Shown: positions 1 through 7,972 of the stretch, in pieces | Layout of the letters: each line of letters starts with the position of its first letter | How positions within the stretch are numbered: the stretch's first letter is position 1 | Assembly: GCA_045652125.1 (NCBI GenBank) | Contig: JAZRTT010000002.1 | Span: 1-11,372, forward strand | Source: Avoscillospira sp045652125 | GTDB lineage: Bacteria; Bacillota; Clostridia; Oscillospirales; Oscillospiraceae | DNA: 11,372 bases | Direction: 5' to 3' | Program-made: the position numbers and the translations under genes | Notes under the pieces: generated by a model | The model's database searches: none | What the model saw: only the letters and a program-made list of their open reading frames with translations | What the model was told of the DNA's origin: nothing

Positions 1-1
1 T

Positions 2-1924
2 GTGTTCCGGCTGAAAAAGGATTTGTTTACCAAGAGCGGTGTCGGTGTACAGGTATATCATTACCACGAGAAAAACGAGGACGCAGAGGCAGACCCGATT
101 ATTGCAAATATCCATCAAATCCGCAAGGAGACCGGCTGTAATTACGCGGATTTCGCCGTTCTATATCGCTCCGGATTTCTCTCCCGGGTCATAGAGAAAA
201 AGTTCACGGAGAACGGTGTCCCCTATGAGATCTTCGGCGGTGTCAAGTTCTATCAGCGTATGGAAATCCAGGACGTTATGGCTTACTTGCGACTGGTAGC
301 TTTTGACGACGACATTTCATTCAAACGCATTGTCAACAAGCCCCGCCGAAAATTTGGTCGGATCAAGCTGCAACGGCTGCTGGCACTGCAAAAAGACGGC
401 GAATCTCTATTCCAAACTCTGCAGGACAATTTGGATGATCCCACATTTAAGGGGAGCGGTGCTCAGGAATTTGTTTCCGTTATTAACGACGTCCGGCAAC
501 TGCATCAAATCATCCCCCTTTCCGAGTGTGTGGAACGCATCTGCACGGAAAGCGGATATGAAAAATATATCCGGGAGTTGGGCGATATGGAGCGGTTTGA
601 AAACCTGTCGGAGTTCAAGCGGATCGCTTCTGAATATGAGAATAACTTTGGAGAACAGGTATCTCTGAAAGAGTTTATCAATCAGATTTCCTTACAATCG
701 GAGGATGACGGCGAGGAAGCCTGCGATATGGTGAAGCTCATGACCATCCACGCGGCAAAGGGCTTGGAGTTCCCCTATGTGTTTATCATAGGCTTTTCAG
801 AAGGTATCTTCCCCTCTGCCAAGACCATTGAAGAACGCAAGAAGATGGGGTTGGAAGAAGAGCGCAGGCTGTGCTACGTAGCGATCACTAGAGCAGAGAA
901 ACGGCTGTTCTTACTGGACAGTGAAGGATATACCCAAAACGGCAAACAAAAGCTCCCCTCCAGATTTCTGAAGGAGATCGGTGAGGAGAACTATATCCGT
1001 GTGGGTACCATCTCCAAAGAACTGCAATACAACGCTGATAGATACGCAGCACAGCTGTATGATGAGCCGATCGTCACGCCGCCCAAGACCGCTGGAGCGA
1101 AAGTGACACATCCGGCATTTGGTGAAGGCGAGATTTTGGGGTTTGGTCGAAATAATAACAGCTACCGCGTAAAATTTGACAAGCTATCAAGTGAACGAGA
1201 GATTTCCGTTGATTTCTTTAACAGGCCTCGTACATTACCGCAAATACCAGCTCCTACTCCTGAGAAACCTGTGGAATTACCGCAGCCAGCGGGGGAAACG
1301 GCAAAAATTCCTATGGAAGAGAAACCACAGGAAGAAAAACTAACCAACAATCCTTTGGATGGTTATGAGCAAGTAGATGCATTCAAGTTGCAAACTAAGG
1401 AATCCAGGCAATCCACATCAGAGAAGAAAGAGCCTGTGAATGAGCAGCAACAGCAGCCAAATTTAGAGGATTACGATAATCTGTGGAAACGGGATGATGT
1501 ACCGAAAACCGGCTGGGTCTGCACCGGAGTTACAGACTTGGGCGAACCTGTAGGCGTTTGTGAAATGTGCGGTCACCAAATTATTCGCTTTGTCCACCAC
1601 ATGTACCATCCCAATTTTGGCAGTTTAGGTGTTGGCTGTATCTGTGCCGGCAAAATGGAAGGCGATATTGAGCAGGCAAAGAAACGCGAACAGGATTTCA
1701 AAAACAAAGAAACCCGGAGAGAAAACTTCAAGAACCGTCAATGGAAAATCTCAAAGAATTCCAACAGTTATATAAAAATCAAAGATCACCTTGTAGTGCT
1801 GTATCACAACAAGAAATTCAACACCTGGAAGTATTCCATAGACAATGTGTTTTGCCCAGAAATTTACCCCACCCGGGAAGAAGCAATGGATGCAGCCTTT
1901 GAAGCTTTGGAGAAACTTCGATAA
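2..1924 (+). CDS. UvrD/PcrA-like superfamily 1 DNA helicase, 5' end outside window, with C-terminal Cys-rich domain
   Basis: This is a 3'-5' DNA-unwinding ATPase of the UvrD/PcrA/Rep family, expected to act in repair or in plasmid or element replication. The reading frame is open at the left edge. The first visible residues align to the segment just after helicase motif IV, so Walker A, Walker B and about 300 N-terminal residues lie upstream, and the GTG at position 2 is not a start. Visible parts, numbered from base 2: a 2B-domain segment with the family pattern PYEIFGGVKFYQRMEIQD (about 75-92); motif V, TIHAAKGLE (248-256); motif VI, LCYVAITRA (290-298); and a tudor-like tail resembling the PcrA C-terminus (HPAFGEGEILGFG, about residue 370). 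Then comes a Pro/Glu/Gln-rich, probably disordered linker (about 405-495). A final domain (about 504-640) has GW, DLGEP, CEMCG and VGCIC signatures, with C520, C523, C546 and C548 as likely zinc ligands. The helicase assignment is firm; the function of the last domain is unknown. Confidence 0.93.
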   Translation: MFRLKKDLFTKSGVGVQVYHYHEKNEDAEADPIIANIHQIRKETGCNYADFAVLYRSGFLSRVIEKKFTENGVPYEIFGGVKFYQRMEIQDVMAYLRLVAFDDDISFKRIVNKPRRKFGRIKLQRLLALQKDGESLFQTLQDNLDDPTFKGSGAQEFVSVINDVRQLHQIIPLSECVERICTESGYEKYIRELGDMERFENLSEFKRIASEYENNFGEQVSLKEFINQISLQSEDDGEEACDMVKLMTIHAAKGLEFPYVFIIGFSEGIFPSAKTIEERKKMGLEEERRLCYVAITRAEKRLFLLDSEGYTQNGKQKLPSRFLKEIGEENYIRVGTISKELQYNADRYAAQLYDEPIVTPPKTAGAKVTHPAFGEGEILGFGRNNNSYRVKFDKLSSEREISVDFFNRPRTLPQIPAPTPEKPVELPQPAGETAKIPMEEKPQEEKLTNNPLDGYEQVDAFKLQTKESRQSTSEKKEPVNEQQQQPNLEDYDNLWKRDDVPKTGWVCTGVTDLGEPVGVCEMCGHQIIRFVHHMYHPNFGSLGVGCICAGKMEGDIEQAKKREQDFKNKETRRENFKNRQWKISKNSNSYIKIKDHLVVLYHNKKFNTWKYSIDNVFCPEIYPTREEAMDAAFEALEKLR

Positions 1925-1979
1925 TAAATCAGCTGATCTTCAACAAGGTGCTGGATGCTTTGAAAACTGTAAACAGCGT

Positions 1980-1984
1980 GGAGG
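1980..1984 (+). promoter_or_regulatory. Ribosome binding site that sets the start of the 1992 gene
   Basis: GGAGG lies 7 bases before the ATG at 1992. The same frame is open further upstream, back into the helicase gene, but no comparable site precedes the earlier ATG at 1845. This fixes the start at 1992. Confidence 0.75.
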
Positions 1985-1991
1985 ATGTGCA

Positions 1992-2414
1992 ATGAGCAAA
2001 CGTTTGGAATCAGTAGAAATCACATTTGAGAATTTGGATTATATTCTTGTTCCGGTAGAATATTTTGAGGATTTTTACATTTCCGGTATTCGTACAACTG
2101 TTGAACGATTGGCCCTCAACGTAGTTCTGCAGCGCACAATACCGGACCGAGTGGAAATTGAACTGTCAGCGCGTATTGATGTGGCGCTGTCTGATTTGAG
2201 TCGTGATCTTTCTTTTACTCCTGAAGAGAATCTGAGCCTACTGAAAAGAATTGAGCGCCGCAGGGATATTGCCTATCTTGATCTATACTACGACGACGGA
2301 AGTTCTGATCAATTCTATCTCCCGTGGGAAGACGATCAAGATGAATGCCATAACAAACGATTAACAACGCAGTATAACGAGAATGGAAATCTGAGTATTT
2401 CCCTTCAAATTTAA
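1992..2414 (+). CDS. Uncharacterised 140-residue acidic protein
   Basis: I do not recognise this family. The start at 1992 is chosen for its well-spaced GGAGG; the frame continues upstream only as overlap with the helicase gene. The product is soluble-looking: no signal peptide, membrane segment, Cys cluster or nucleotide-binding motif is visible. The N-terminal half alternates hydrophobic and polar residues in a pattern suggesting beta strands (VEITFENLDYILVPVEYF). The middle is rich in Arg and Glu, and the C-terminal part is acidic and aromatic (YYDDGSSDQFYLPWEDDQDE). It follows the helicase gene after 67 bases with no terminator visible between, so the two are probably co-transcribed, and a strong terminator lies just after it. 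It could be an accessory protein of the helicase or an unrelated cargo gene; nothing in the sequence decides this. Confidence 0.7.
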   Translation: MSKRLESVEITFENLDYILVPVEYFEDFYISGIRTTVERLALNVVLQRTIPDRVEIELSARIDVALSDLSRDLSFTPEENLSLLKRIERRRDIAYLDLYYDDGSSDQFYLPWEDDQDECHNKRLTTQYNENGNLSISLQI

Positions 2415-2427
2415 AATTATCATAAAC

Positions 2428-2468
2428 ACCGCCTGGTTTGTAGCTTGTTTCCAACCGGGCGGTTTTTT
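2428..2468 (+). terminator. Rho-independent terminator after the helicase/140-residue gene pair
   Basis: An 11-base-pair stem, ACCGCCTGGTT (2428-2438) with AACCGGGCGGT (2453-2463), contains one G-T wobble, has a 14-base loop and is followed by a T run (2463-2468). It starts 14 bases after the stop codon at 2412-2414. The fit to an intrinsic terminator is very good, and it separates the left transcription unit from the SUFU gene. Confidence 0.92.
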
Positions 2469-2482
2469 ATGTACCAAAAATG
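2467..2482 (+). repeat. Intergenic word copy 1 (TTATGTACCAAAAATG)
   Basis: The core GTACCAAAAATG is at 2471-2482. With the preceding TTAT the copy is identical over 16 bases to copy 3 in inverted orientation (9513-9528). The core is repeated directly at 3143-3154. It lies between the terminator, whose T run it touches, and the SUFU gene start at 2539. Its function is unknown. Confidence 0.8.
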
Positions 2483-2538
2483 ACCCACAGCATCTATTAC
2501 AATGGCCCTATCAACAAAAAACAAAGGAGATTGTAACT

Positions 2539-3138
2539 ATGAAGCTTCCTGTTTATTACACCCCCGAACAGATGGACCAGGTCCTGGAATTTATCAATCA
2601 AAGCTTCGGCAACGGAGAGGAAGGCCTTGTGGGCCATGAGATTGAAAGCGAATATGTCCACACCGATGTGGCGGTGGTGACCACCGACGAAGGCTGCCGT
2701 TGCTTTGCCACATTCGGTATGGGCGCCAGGGAAATGAATTCTCCCGTTCCGAACCTTGCACGAACAGAACTGGTAATGTTTGCTTCTCCAGAGGTGGAGC
2801 CTACAGGAGAGAAGGCATTGGTCATTGCCAGCGAGTTGCAGGGCATGAGCAAGCTCCCCTTCGAAAACGACACCTGGCTGGGACCCGGCCATACAGTTCC
2901 CGCATCCAGCCGGTTTTGTGACACCTTCGGCTTTGATGCCTTCGCTTTGGATGTGATCGCTGCTTCTGATTTTCAGGATCTGGGCAAGGTGCTGTTTCTG
3001 GCAGCCATTCCTATTTATAACGGAGAGCGCAAGACGATGATCAAGAGAAATACCTTAGATGTGCTGGAGCAGCTGGAAGAGGAATTCGGCGTTGGGATGT
3101 ATTTTGCTGATTCCTACCGAATGGAGCTGAAGCTGTGA
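2539..3138 (+). CDS. Suppressor-of-fused (SUFU) domain protein
   Basis: This 199-residue protein consists almost entirely of a SUFU-family domain. Supporting signatures are the N-terminal strand region with HTDVAVV (about 41-47), the GMGAREMN segment (about 61-68), RTELVMF (75-81), WLGPGHT (113-119), which matches the family's conserved W-G-x-G-H core, and a late FLAAIPIYNGER strand near residue 160. No signal peptide or membrane segment is visible. Bacterial SUFU proteins are known largely as presumed immunity proteins in polymorphic-toxin loci, although many are orphans, and no toxin gene is adjacent here. The start has AGGAG at 2525-2529, nine bases upstream. The gene appears to be its own transcription unit, set off from the left by a terminator, and is bracketed by direct copies of a 12-base intergenic word. 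The family call is good; the biological role is inference. Confidence 0.8.
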   Translation: MKLPVYYTPEQMDQVLEFINQSFGNGEEGLVGHEIESEYVHTDVAVVTTDEGCRCFATFGMGAREMNSPVPNLARTELVMFASPEVEPTGEKALVIASELQGMSKLPFENDTWLGPGHTVPASSRFCDTFGFDAFALDVIAASDFQDLGKVLFLAAIPIYNGERKTMIKRNTLDVLEQLEEEFGVGMYFADSYRMELKL

Positions 3139-3142
3139 CAAC

Positions 3143-3154
3143 GTACCAAAAATG
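3143..3154 (+). repeat. Intergenic word copy 2 (GTACCAAAAATG)
   Basis: Exact 12-base match to copies 1 and 3. It lies five bases after the SUFU stop codon and 52 bases before the helicase operon. It overlaps the left arm of the hairpin at 3150-3167. Confidence 0.8.
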
Positions 3155-3167
3155 CACCATGGCATTT
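3150..3167 (+). other. Short inverted repeat before the helicase operon
   Basis: AAATGC (3150-3155) pairs with GCATTT (3162-3167) around a six-base loop, and the centre holds CCATGG. It overlaps word copy 2 and sits 39 bases before the helicase start, where an operator could lie. The stem is short and A/T-rich and no T run follows, so it is not a convincing terminator. Confidence 0.35.
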
Positions 3168-3206
3168 GTTAGGATATGGGTGTAATTTGAGAAAGAGGTG
3201 TGATAT

Positions 3207-6200
3207 ATGGCGGGACTGAACAGTAGTGAAAAATTAAAAACACGATTGCGGGTAGCGGAGCTTTCCAAAAAGAAAAGTGCGCTGCTATACGGTTTTTATG
3301 AACATGTTAAGGCAGCTGGTGAAATGTTGTCATCGGAGGATCTTGATATTGCCCAAGAAGCAATAAAGCTGGCACAGCTTGAGATCAAAGAGCGTGAGGC
3401 AAGAGAGCGGCAAGAGCGGGAAGCGGAACTGCTGAAGCAGAAGATGGAGGAAGATGAAAAGCGCCGTCGTGCCGCAGAGGCAAGAGCCGCCCGCAGAGCG
3501 GAGCGTAAGCGTTTGGAGCATGTAAAGCAGGTCACAGCAATGGATCTGCCTATGGATTTTACCAATGCTTTTGATGATGATATTCGCGCCAATGTCCATT
3601 GTGATACCATTGCAGAAGGCTTGTTGGTATGTATGGATGCGCTGGGTATGGTGGATATTGAATTTATTTCTGCCATTACCGGTGAAGAGATGAAAATGGT
3701 CATCGAAACTTTGCAAGGCAGCATTTTCCAGAACCCGCTCCATTGGAACGAGTGCTTTTATAAGGGCTGGGAGATCGCAGACGAGTATCTCTCCGGCAAC
3801 CTGATGCACAAGTATGCGCTGGCGCTGGAGGCCAATGAAGCCTACAACGGCTATTTTGATTCCAACATTAAGGCCTTGGAGGAATTGATTGGCCCCGATC
3901 TTTCTACGGATGAGATCTATATTACTCTGGGTTCTCCCTGGGTGCCTGCGGATGTAATCGATGAATTTATTCTCCATATGATCGGTCTGGATCCCGTAAA
4001 TGGTGTATACCCCAAGGCAGCGGAACAGTTTTTGTCAGAGGAGTATCGGGTGCGGCACGATGAGACCACCGGTCTTTGGGACATCCCCCATAAAACCCGC
4101 TTCCGTAAGAGTCACCAGCACGGCAAGTATGAGCATGTGAGCTTTAAGGTCTACGGCACCCAGCGTATGGAGATGCTGCGGCTTTTGGAAAACATCCTGA
4201 ACATGAAAACCCTGGCGGTTTTTGACACCGTAGATCCCTATTCGAAGACCCGGATCATTAATCAGCCGGAAACGGTCAAGGTTTTGGAAAAGCAGGACAA
4301 AATGATTGCCGAGTTCCAAAGCTGGGTCTGGAGTGATCCGGACAGAAAACGCAGATTGCAGGGTGCATACTGTCGTAAGTATGGCAATATTCGCCGCCGG
4401 GTCTTTGACGGCAGCTTCCTAGACTTCCCAGATATGAATCCGGAAATTGAGTTACATCCCCATCAGAAAAACTCCGTTGCCCGGATTTTGTTCACGCCCA
4501 ATACCCTCCTTGCTCACGATGTGGGTGCCGGTAAGACCTTTACCATGATTGCTGCTGGTATGGAGCTGCGTCGGCTGGGTAAGTCCAAGAAGAATCTCTA
4601 TGTGATCCCCAATAACATCATGGCCCAGTGGGTACAGATGTTTCATAAGATGTACCCGGAGGCGAAGCTTTTGGTGGTGGATCGCCGGAATTTCTGCATC
4701 AAAAAGCGGGACGATACTCTGCGTAAGATCATGGACGAAGATTTCGATGCGATCTTAATGACTTACAGCTGCTTTGATATGCTGTCTCTTTCCAAAAAGT
4801 ATTATAAAAATCTCTATGAAGAGCAGCTCAAACGGCTGGATAAAGCGGTCAGCAATTTTGCCGACGGCAGGCAGATCAATGCCAAGCGTCAGGCAGTGAT
4901 GAAAGTTCTGGAAAAAGTGCAGAACGATATGACGGACAATGTGTGCGATGTGGCATTTGATGATCTGGGCATCAACACCCTTTTTGTGGACGAGGCACAT
5001 AACTATAAGAATGTAAGCCTACATACCGGCATCTCCCGGGTGCGTGGTCTGAGCAACACTGGCTCTAAAAAATGCGACGCTATGATGGACAAGGTTCACT
5101 GTGTCCAGCGGCAGAACAACGGTGGCAGAGTGGTTATGGCCACCGGCACACCCATCACCAATTCTATTACCGATATTTTTGTCATGCAGAAGTTCCTGCA
5201 GGATGGTGAACTGGAATTTTTGAATATCCACAATTTCGATTCCTGGGTAGCCATGTTTGGCAAGAAGACTACAGAATTTGAGATCGATGTGGATACCAAC
5301 AGCTATCACCTGGCTACCCGGTTTTCTAAGTTCGGTAATGTGCCGGAGCTGACAGCGATCCTCTCCTCTATCGCAGACTTTTACCACGTGGATCAAGTGA
5401 TGGGTTTGCCGGATTTTGACGGCTATATCGACTCTACCCAGCCGGGCAGCGATGATTTCAAGGTGTTTCTGCAGGATATTTCCCGCCGCGCTGACGATGT
5501 GCGGCAGAAGCGGGTCGACCCTCATGTGGACAACCTCCTGAAGATCACCACCGACGGCCGGAAAGCAGCCCTGGATATGCGCCTGATCGATATGGTATAC
5601 GGCCTGGATCCGGATTCCAAGGTTTATCGTTGTGCCGAAAAGATCATGGAGATTTATGAGCAGACGAAGGACACCAAGGCAATTCAAATGGTGTTCTGCG
5701 ACATCTCCACCCCCAAGTCCGGCTTCAATCTCTACGACGAGCTTAAGGGCCTTTTGAAGGCCATGGGTATGCCTGAGCATGAGATTGCTTATATCCACGA
5801 AGCACAATCGGAGTCACAGAAAAATCTGCTGTTCCGGGATCTGCAAAAGGGATTAAAGCGGGTAGTTATTGGCTCTACCTTCAAAATGGGTCTGGGCGTC
5901 AATGTGCAGGAGCGGCTCATTGCACTGCATCATTTGGATGTACCCTGGCGACCTGCGGATATGGTGCAGCGGGAGGGCAGAATTCTGCGGCAGGGCAACA
6001 CCTGCGACAGCGTGCAAATTTACCGTTACATCACCAAGGGAAGCTTTGACGCCTATTCCTGGCAGCTTTTGGAGACCAAGCAGCGGTTCATCAGCCAGAT
6101 CCTTTCTGGCCATGTAGTGGAACGGGAGGGCGAAGATGTGGACGAGGCGGTGCTGAATTACGCAGAAGTGAAGGCTCTGGCGGTTGGCAATCCCAAGATC

Positions 6201-6854
6201 AAGCGCCGGGTTGAAGTGATGAACGAGCTGGACAAGTACCGTCTGCTCCATCAGGACTTTATCGACCAGCAGCATAAGAAAAAGGCACGACTGAAGGAAC
6301 TGCCTGGTCTCATTGAAAAGCAGAAGGCCCGGATCGCCAATACCCAGATCGATATGGATTTTGTGGCGGCGACACCCAACGATTATGCCGAGATGAAATT
6401 TGAGGATCAGAGAGCCATTCGAGAAGCCGTTTATGCGGCGGTCAAGACCCATATCAACCACCCGTTGGAGAAGAAGGTACTTACTTTTCGGGGCTTTGAT
6501 GTGGTGGTGCCTGCCCGTATGCAGCCCAAGGTTCCCAAGCCCAAGTATGACGACGACGGCAATGAGGTTCCCATGAACAAGGATCCCATTCCCTATGTTT
6601 TTGTCAAGCGTACCGGTGCCTATTATATGGAAGTTGAGAGTCTTTCCGGTGTAACCAAGCGACTGAACAATTTAATTGATGGCTTAGAAAATACCCAAAA
6701 GCATCAGCAGGATTATCTGCAGATTTTGGAGAATGAACGCTCTGCCTTGCAGCAGGATCTCGCCAAGAAGGAAGATTCTTATGCCCTGCAGATCGAGACA
6801 CTGAAGGCTGAACTGGATCAGCTCAATGAAGAGTTAGGAGTGAATGTAGCATGA
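3207..6854 (+). CDS. SNF2-like superfamily 2 helicase with N- and C-terminal coiled coils
   Basis: This is a 1215-residue, probably DNA-translocating ATPase. A charged coiled coil (about 45-108) is followed by a region typical of the methyltransferase-helicase fusions of clostridial mobile elements (GWEIADEYLSGN from residue 187; LGSPWVP near 245; a DGSFLDFPDMNPEIELHPHQ stretch before motif I). The helicase core has Walker A HDVGAGKT (437-444), motif Ia with VIPNNIMAQWV, the DEAH box (595-598), motif III TGTP (646-649), and motif V/VI ending in QREGRILRQG (921-930). The fusion-family signature EDVDEAVLNYAEVKAL follows, then helical C-terminal segments including a coiled coil at about 1150-1210. 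No methyltransferase motif (NPPF/DPPY type) is present. The start has AAGAGGTG six bases upstream. The gene overlaps the MoxR gene by four bases (ATGA), so the two are translationally coupled. Possible roles are anti-restriction, defence or element maintenance; none can be chosen from sequence. Confidence 0.93.
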   Translation: MAGLNSSEKLKTRLRVAELSKKKSALLYGFYEHVKAAGEMLSSEDLDIAQEAIKLAQLEIKEREARERQEREAELLKQKMEEDEKRRRAAEARAARRAERKRLEHVKQVTAMDLPMDFTNAFDDDIRANVHCDTIAEGLLVCMDALGMVDIEFISAITGEEMKMVIETLQGSIFQNPLHWNECFYKGWEIADEYLSGNLMHKYALALEANEAYNGYFDSNIKALEELIGPDLSTDEIYITLGSPWVPADVIDEFILHMIGLDPVNGVYPKAAEQFLSEEYRVRHDETTGLWDIPHKTRFRKSHQHGKYEHVSFKVYGTQRMEMLRLLENILNMKTLAVFDTVDPYSKTRIINQPETVKVLEKQDKMIAEFQSWVWSDPDRKRRLQGAYCRKYGNIRRRVFDGSFLDFPDMNPEIELHPHQKNSVARILFTPNTLLAHDVGAGKTFTMIAAGMELRRLGKSKKNLYVIPNNIMAQWVQMFHKMYPEAKLLVVDRRNFCIKKRDDTLRKIMDEDFDAILMTYSCFDMLSLSKKYYKNLYEEQLKRLDKAVSNFADGRQINAKRQAVMKVLEKVQNDMTDNVCDVAFDDLGINTLFVDEAHNYKNVSLHTGISRVRGLSNTGSKKCDAMMDKVHCVQRQNNGGRVVMATGTPITNSITDIFVMQKFLQDGELEFLNIHNFDSWVAMFGKKTTEFEIDVDTNSYHLATRFSKFGNVPELTAILSSIADFYHVDQVMGLPDFDGYIDSTQPGSDDFKVFLQDISRRADDVRQKRVDPHVDNLLKITTDGRKAALDMRLIDMVYGLDPDSKVYRCAEKIMEIYEQTKDTKAIQMVFCDISTPKSGFNLYDELKGLLKAMGMPEHEIAYIHEAQSESQKNLLFRDLQKGLKRVVIGSTFKMGLGVNVQERLIALHHLDVPWRPADMVQREGRILRQGNTCDSVQIYRYITKGSFDAYSWQLLETKQRFISQILSGHVVEREGEDVDEAVLNYAEVKALAVGNPKIKRRVEVMNELDKYRLLHQDFIDQQHKKKARLKELPGLIEKQKARIANTQIDMDFVAATPNDYAEMKFEDQRAIREAVYAAVKTHINHPLEKKVLTFRGFDVVVPARMQPKVPKPKYDDDGNEVPMNKDPIPYVFVKRTGAYYMEVESLSGVTKRLNNLIDGLENTQKHQQDYLQILENERSALQQDLAKKEDSYALQIETLKAELDQLNEELGVNVA

Positions 6855-7972
6855 GTAGAGATAATCAGACCAGTACCAACATGCCGGTACTGTCCGTAGA
6901 GAAGACCATCCGCACCCTTTCCCAATCCTATTGCTCTGTGATCGGGAAGGGGCTGTCCCCCAAGATTCTGCCTTCCGTGATGCTCTGGGGTCCTCCCGGT
7001 GTTGGTAAGTCCCAAGCAGTTCGGCAGATCGGCAAGTATATCGAAAAGCAGACAGACAAAAAGGTGATTATCACCGATGTGCGTTTGCTACTGTTTAACC
7101 CCATCGACCTGCGTGGCATTCCTACAGCCAATGCGGACAAGACCTTGGCCATTTGGCTGAAACCCCAGATTTTCCAAATGGACCCCAGCGAGGAGATCGT
7201 GAACATTCTTTTCCTGGATGAGATCTCTGCCGCTCCTCAATCGGTGCAGGCTGCGGCCTACCAGATCACACTGGATCGTGTGGTTGGTGAGCATAAGCTG
7301 CCGGATAACTGTATTGTAATCGCTGCCGGTAACCGGGTGACGGATAAATCCGTTTCCTTTAAAATGCCGAAAGCTTTGGCAAACCGTCTTTTGCACATTG
7401 AGGTGGAGGGAAGCTTTGACTCCTGGCATAACTGGGCAGAAAAAGCTGGTATCAACGAAAAAGTTCTGGGTTTTCTGTCCTTCCGCACCGACAAACTCTT
7501 TGGGTTTGATCCTAAAAACGATGACCTGGCCTTTGCTACGCCCCGTTCTTGGGAAATGGTCAGCAATCTTCTCAACAATGTCTGCGATGATGTGAATTTG
7601 ATGTATCCCATGATTGCCGGTCTTTTGGGTAGCGCATTGGCGGTGGAATTCCGCTCCTGGTGCGGTTTGCATAGGGATCTGCCGGATACGGAAAGAATCT
7701 TTGAGGGAAAACCCACTTCGCTGCCGAAGAGCGCAGATACACTTTATGCTTTAGTGGCATCTATGTCGGAATATGCAAAGGATTGTAAGGACGACCCGGT
7801 GAGGATCGGCAATTCTCTGCGCTATGCCGAGGGAATGCCTGCCGATTATATTGCTATTCTTTTGAAGAATTACGAAGCAATGGAAGAAGACTACCAAATG
7901 AAGCTGATGCAGATTCCGGAATATACCCGGCTGCTAAGCAAACGGGGTGTGGTTAGAAATGGCTCAGTTTGA
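6851..7972 (+). CDS. MoxR-type AAA+ ATPase
   Basis: This is a 373-residue AAA+ ATPase of the MoxR group, whose members remodel or activate partner proteins and usually work with a VWA-domain protein encoded next to them, as in the RavA-ViaA and NorQ-NorD pairs. Visible motifs are Walker A GPPGVGKS (47-54), the family segment NPIDLRGIP (about 83-91), Walker B LFLDEIS (120-126), sensor 1 AAGNR (158-162), and LANR (176-179), which fits the arginine-finger region. No membrane segment is seen and the product should be cytosolic. The start overlaps the helicase stop as ATGA and is served by AGGAG at 6836-6840. The 3' end overlaps the start of the VWA gene by 14 bases. The length is normal for the family. 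The ATPase call is firm; the substrate is unknown but is most likely the VWA protein or the helicase complex. Confidence 0.93.
   Translation: MSRDNQTSTNMPVLSVEKTIRTLSQSYCSVIGKGLSPKILPSVMLWGPPGVGKSQAVRQIGKYIEKQTDKKVIITDVRLLLFNPIDLRGIPTANADKTLAIWLKPQIFQMDPSEEIVNILFLDEISAAPQSVQAAAYQITLDRVVGEHKLPDNCIVIAAGNRVTDKSVSFKMPKALANRLLHIEVEGSFDSWHNWAEKAGINEKVLGFLSFRTDKLFGFDPKNDDLAFATPRSWEMVSNLLNNVCDDVNLMYPMIAGLLGSALAVEFRSWCGLHRDLPDTERIFEGKPTSLPKSADTLYALVASMSEYAKDCKDDPVRIGNSLRYAEGMPADYIAILLKNYEAMEEDYQMKLMQIPEYTRLLSKRGVVRNGSV

Noticed and set aside
2..4. GTG at the left edge as the helicase start
   Set aside because: The protein begins in the middle of the UvrD fold, after motif IV; the ATPase half must lie upstream of the window.
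1845..1991. Longer version of the 140-residue gene starting at ATG 1845
   Set aside because: The extra 49 codons overlap the helicase's conserved C-terminal domain in another frame and have no ribosome site. GGAGG before 1992 gives a better start.
2498..2503. TACAAT as the SUFU promoter -10 box
   Set aside because: No -35-like box lies 16-18 bases upstream; the match alone is too weak to list as a feature.
3150..3167. Terminator between the SUFU gene and the helicase operon
   Set aside because: The stem is only six base pairs, A/T-rich and not followed by a T run. Listed only as an inverted repeat.
3181..3186. TGTAAT as the helicase operon -10 box
   Set aside because: There is no matching -35 box, and the site is only one of several A/T-rich possibilities in the gap.
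3207..4500. DNA methyltransferase domain in the N-terminal third of the helicase
   Set aside because: I searched for NPPF/DPPY-type and SAM-binding motifs because related fusions carry them; none is visible.
7947..7958. GTG 7947 as start of the VWA gene
   Set aside because: It adds only four residues, and ATG 7959 begins cleanly at the domain. I cannot exclude it completely, as neither start has a strong ribosome site.
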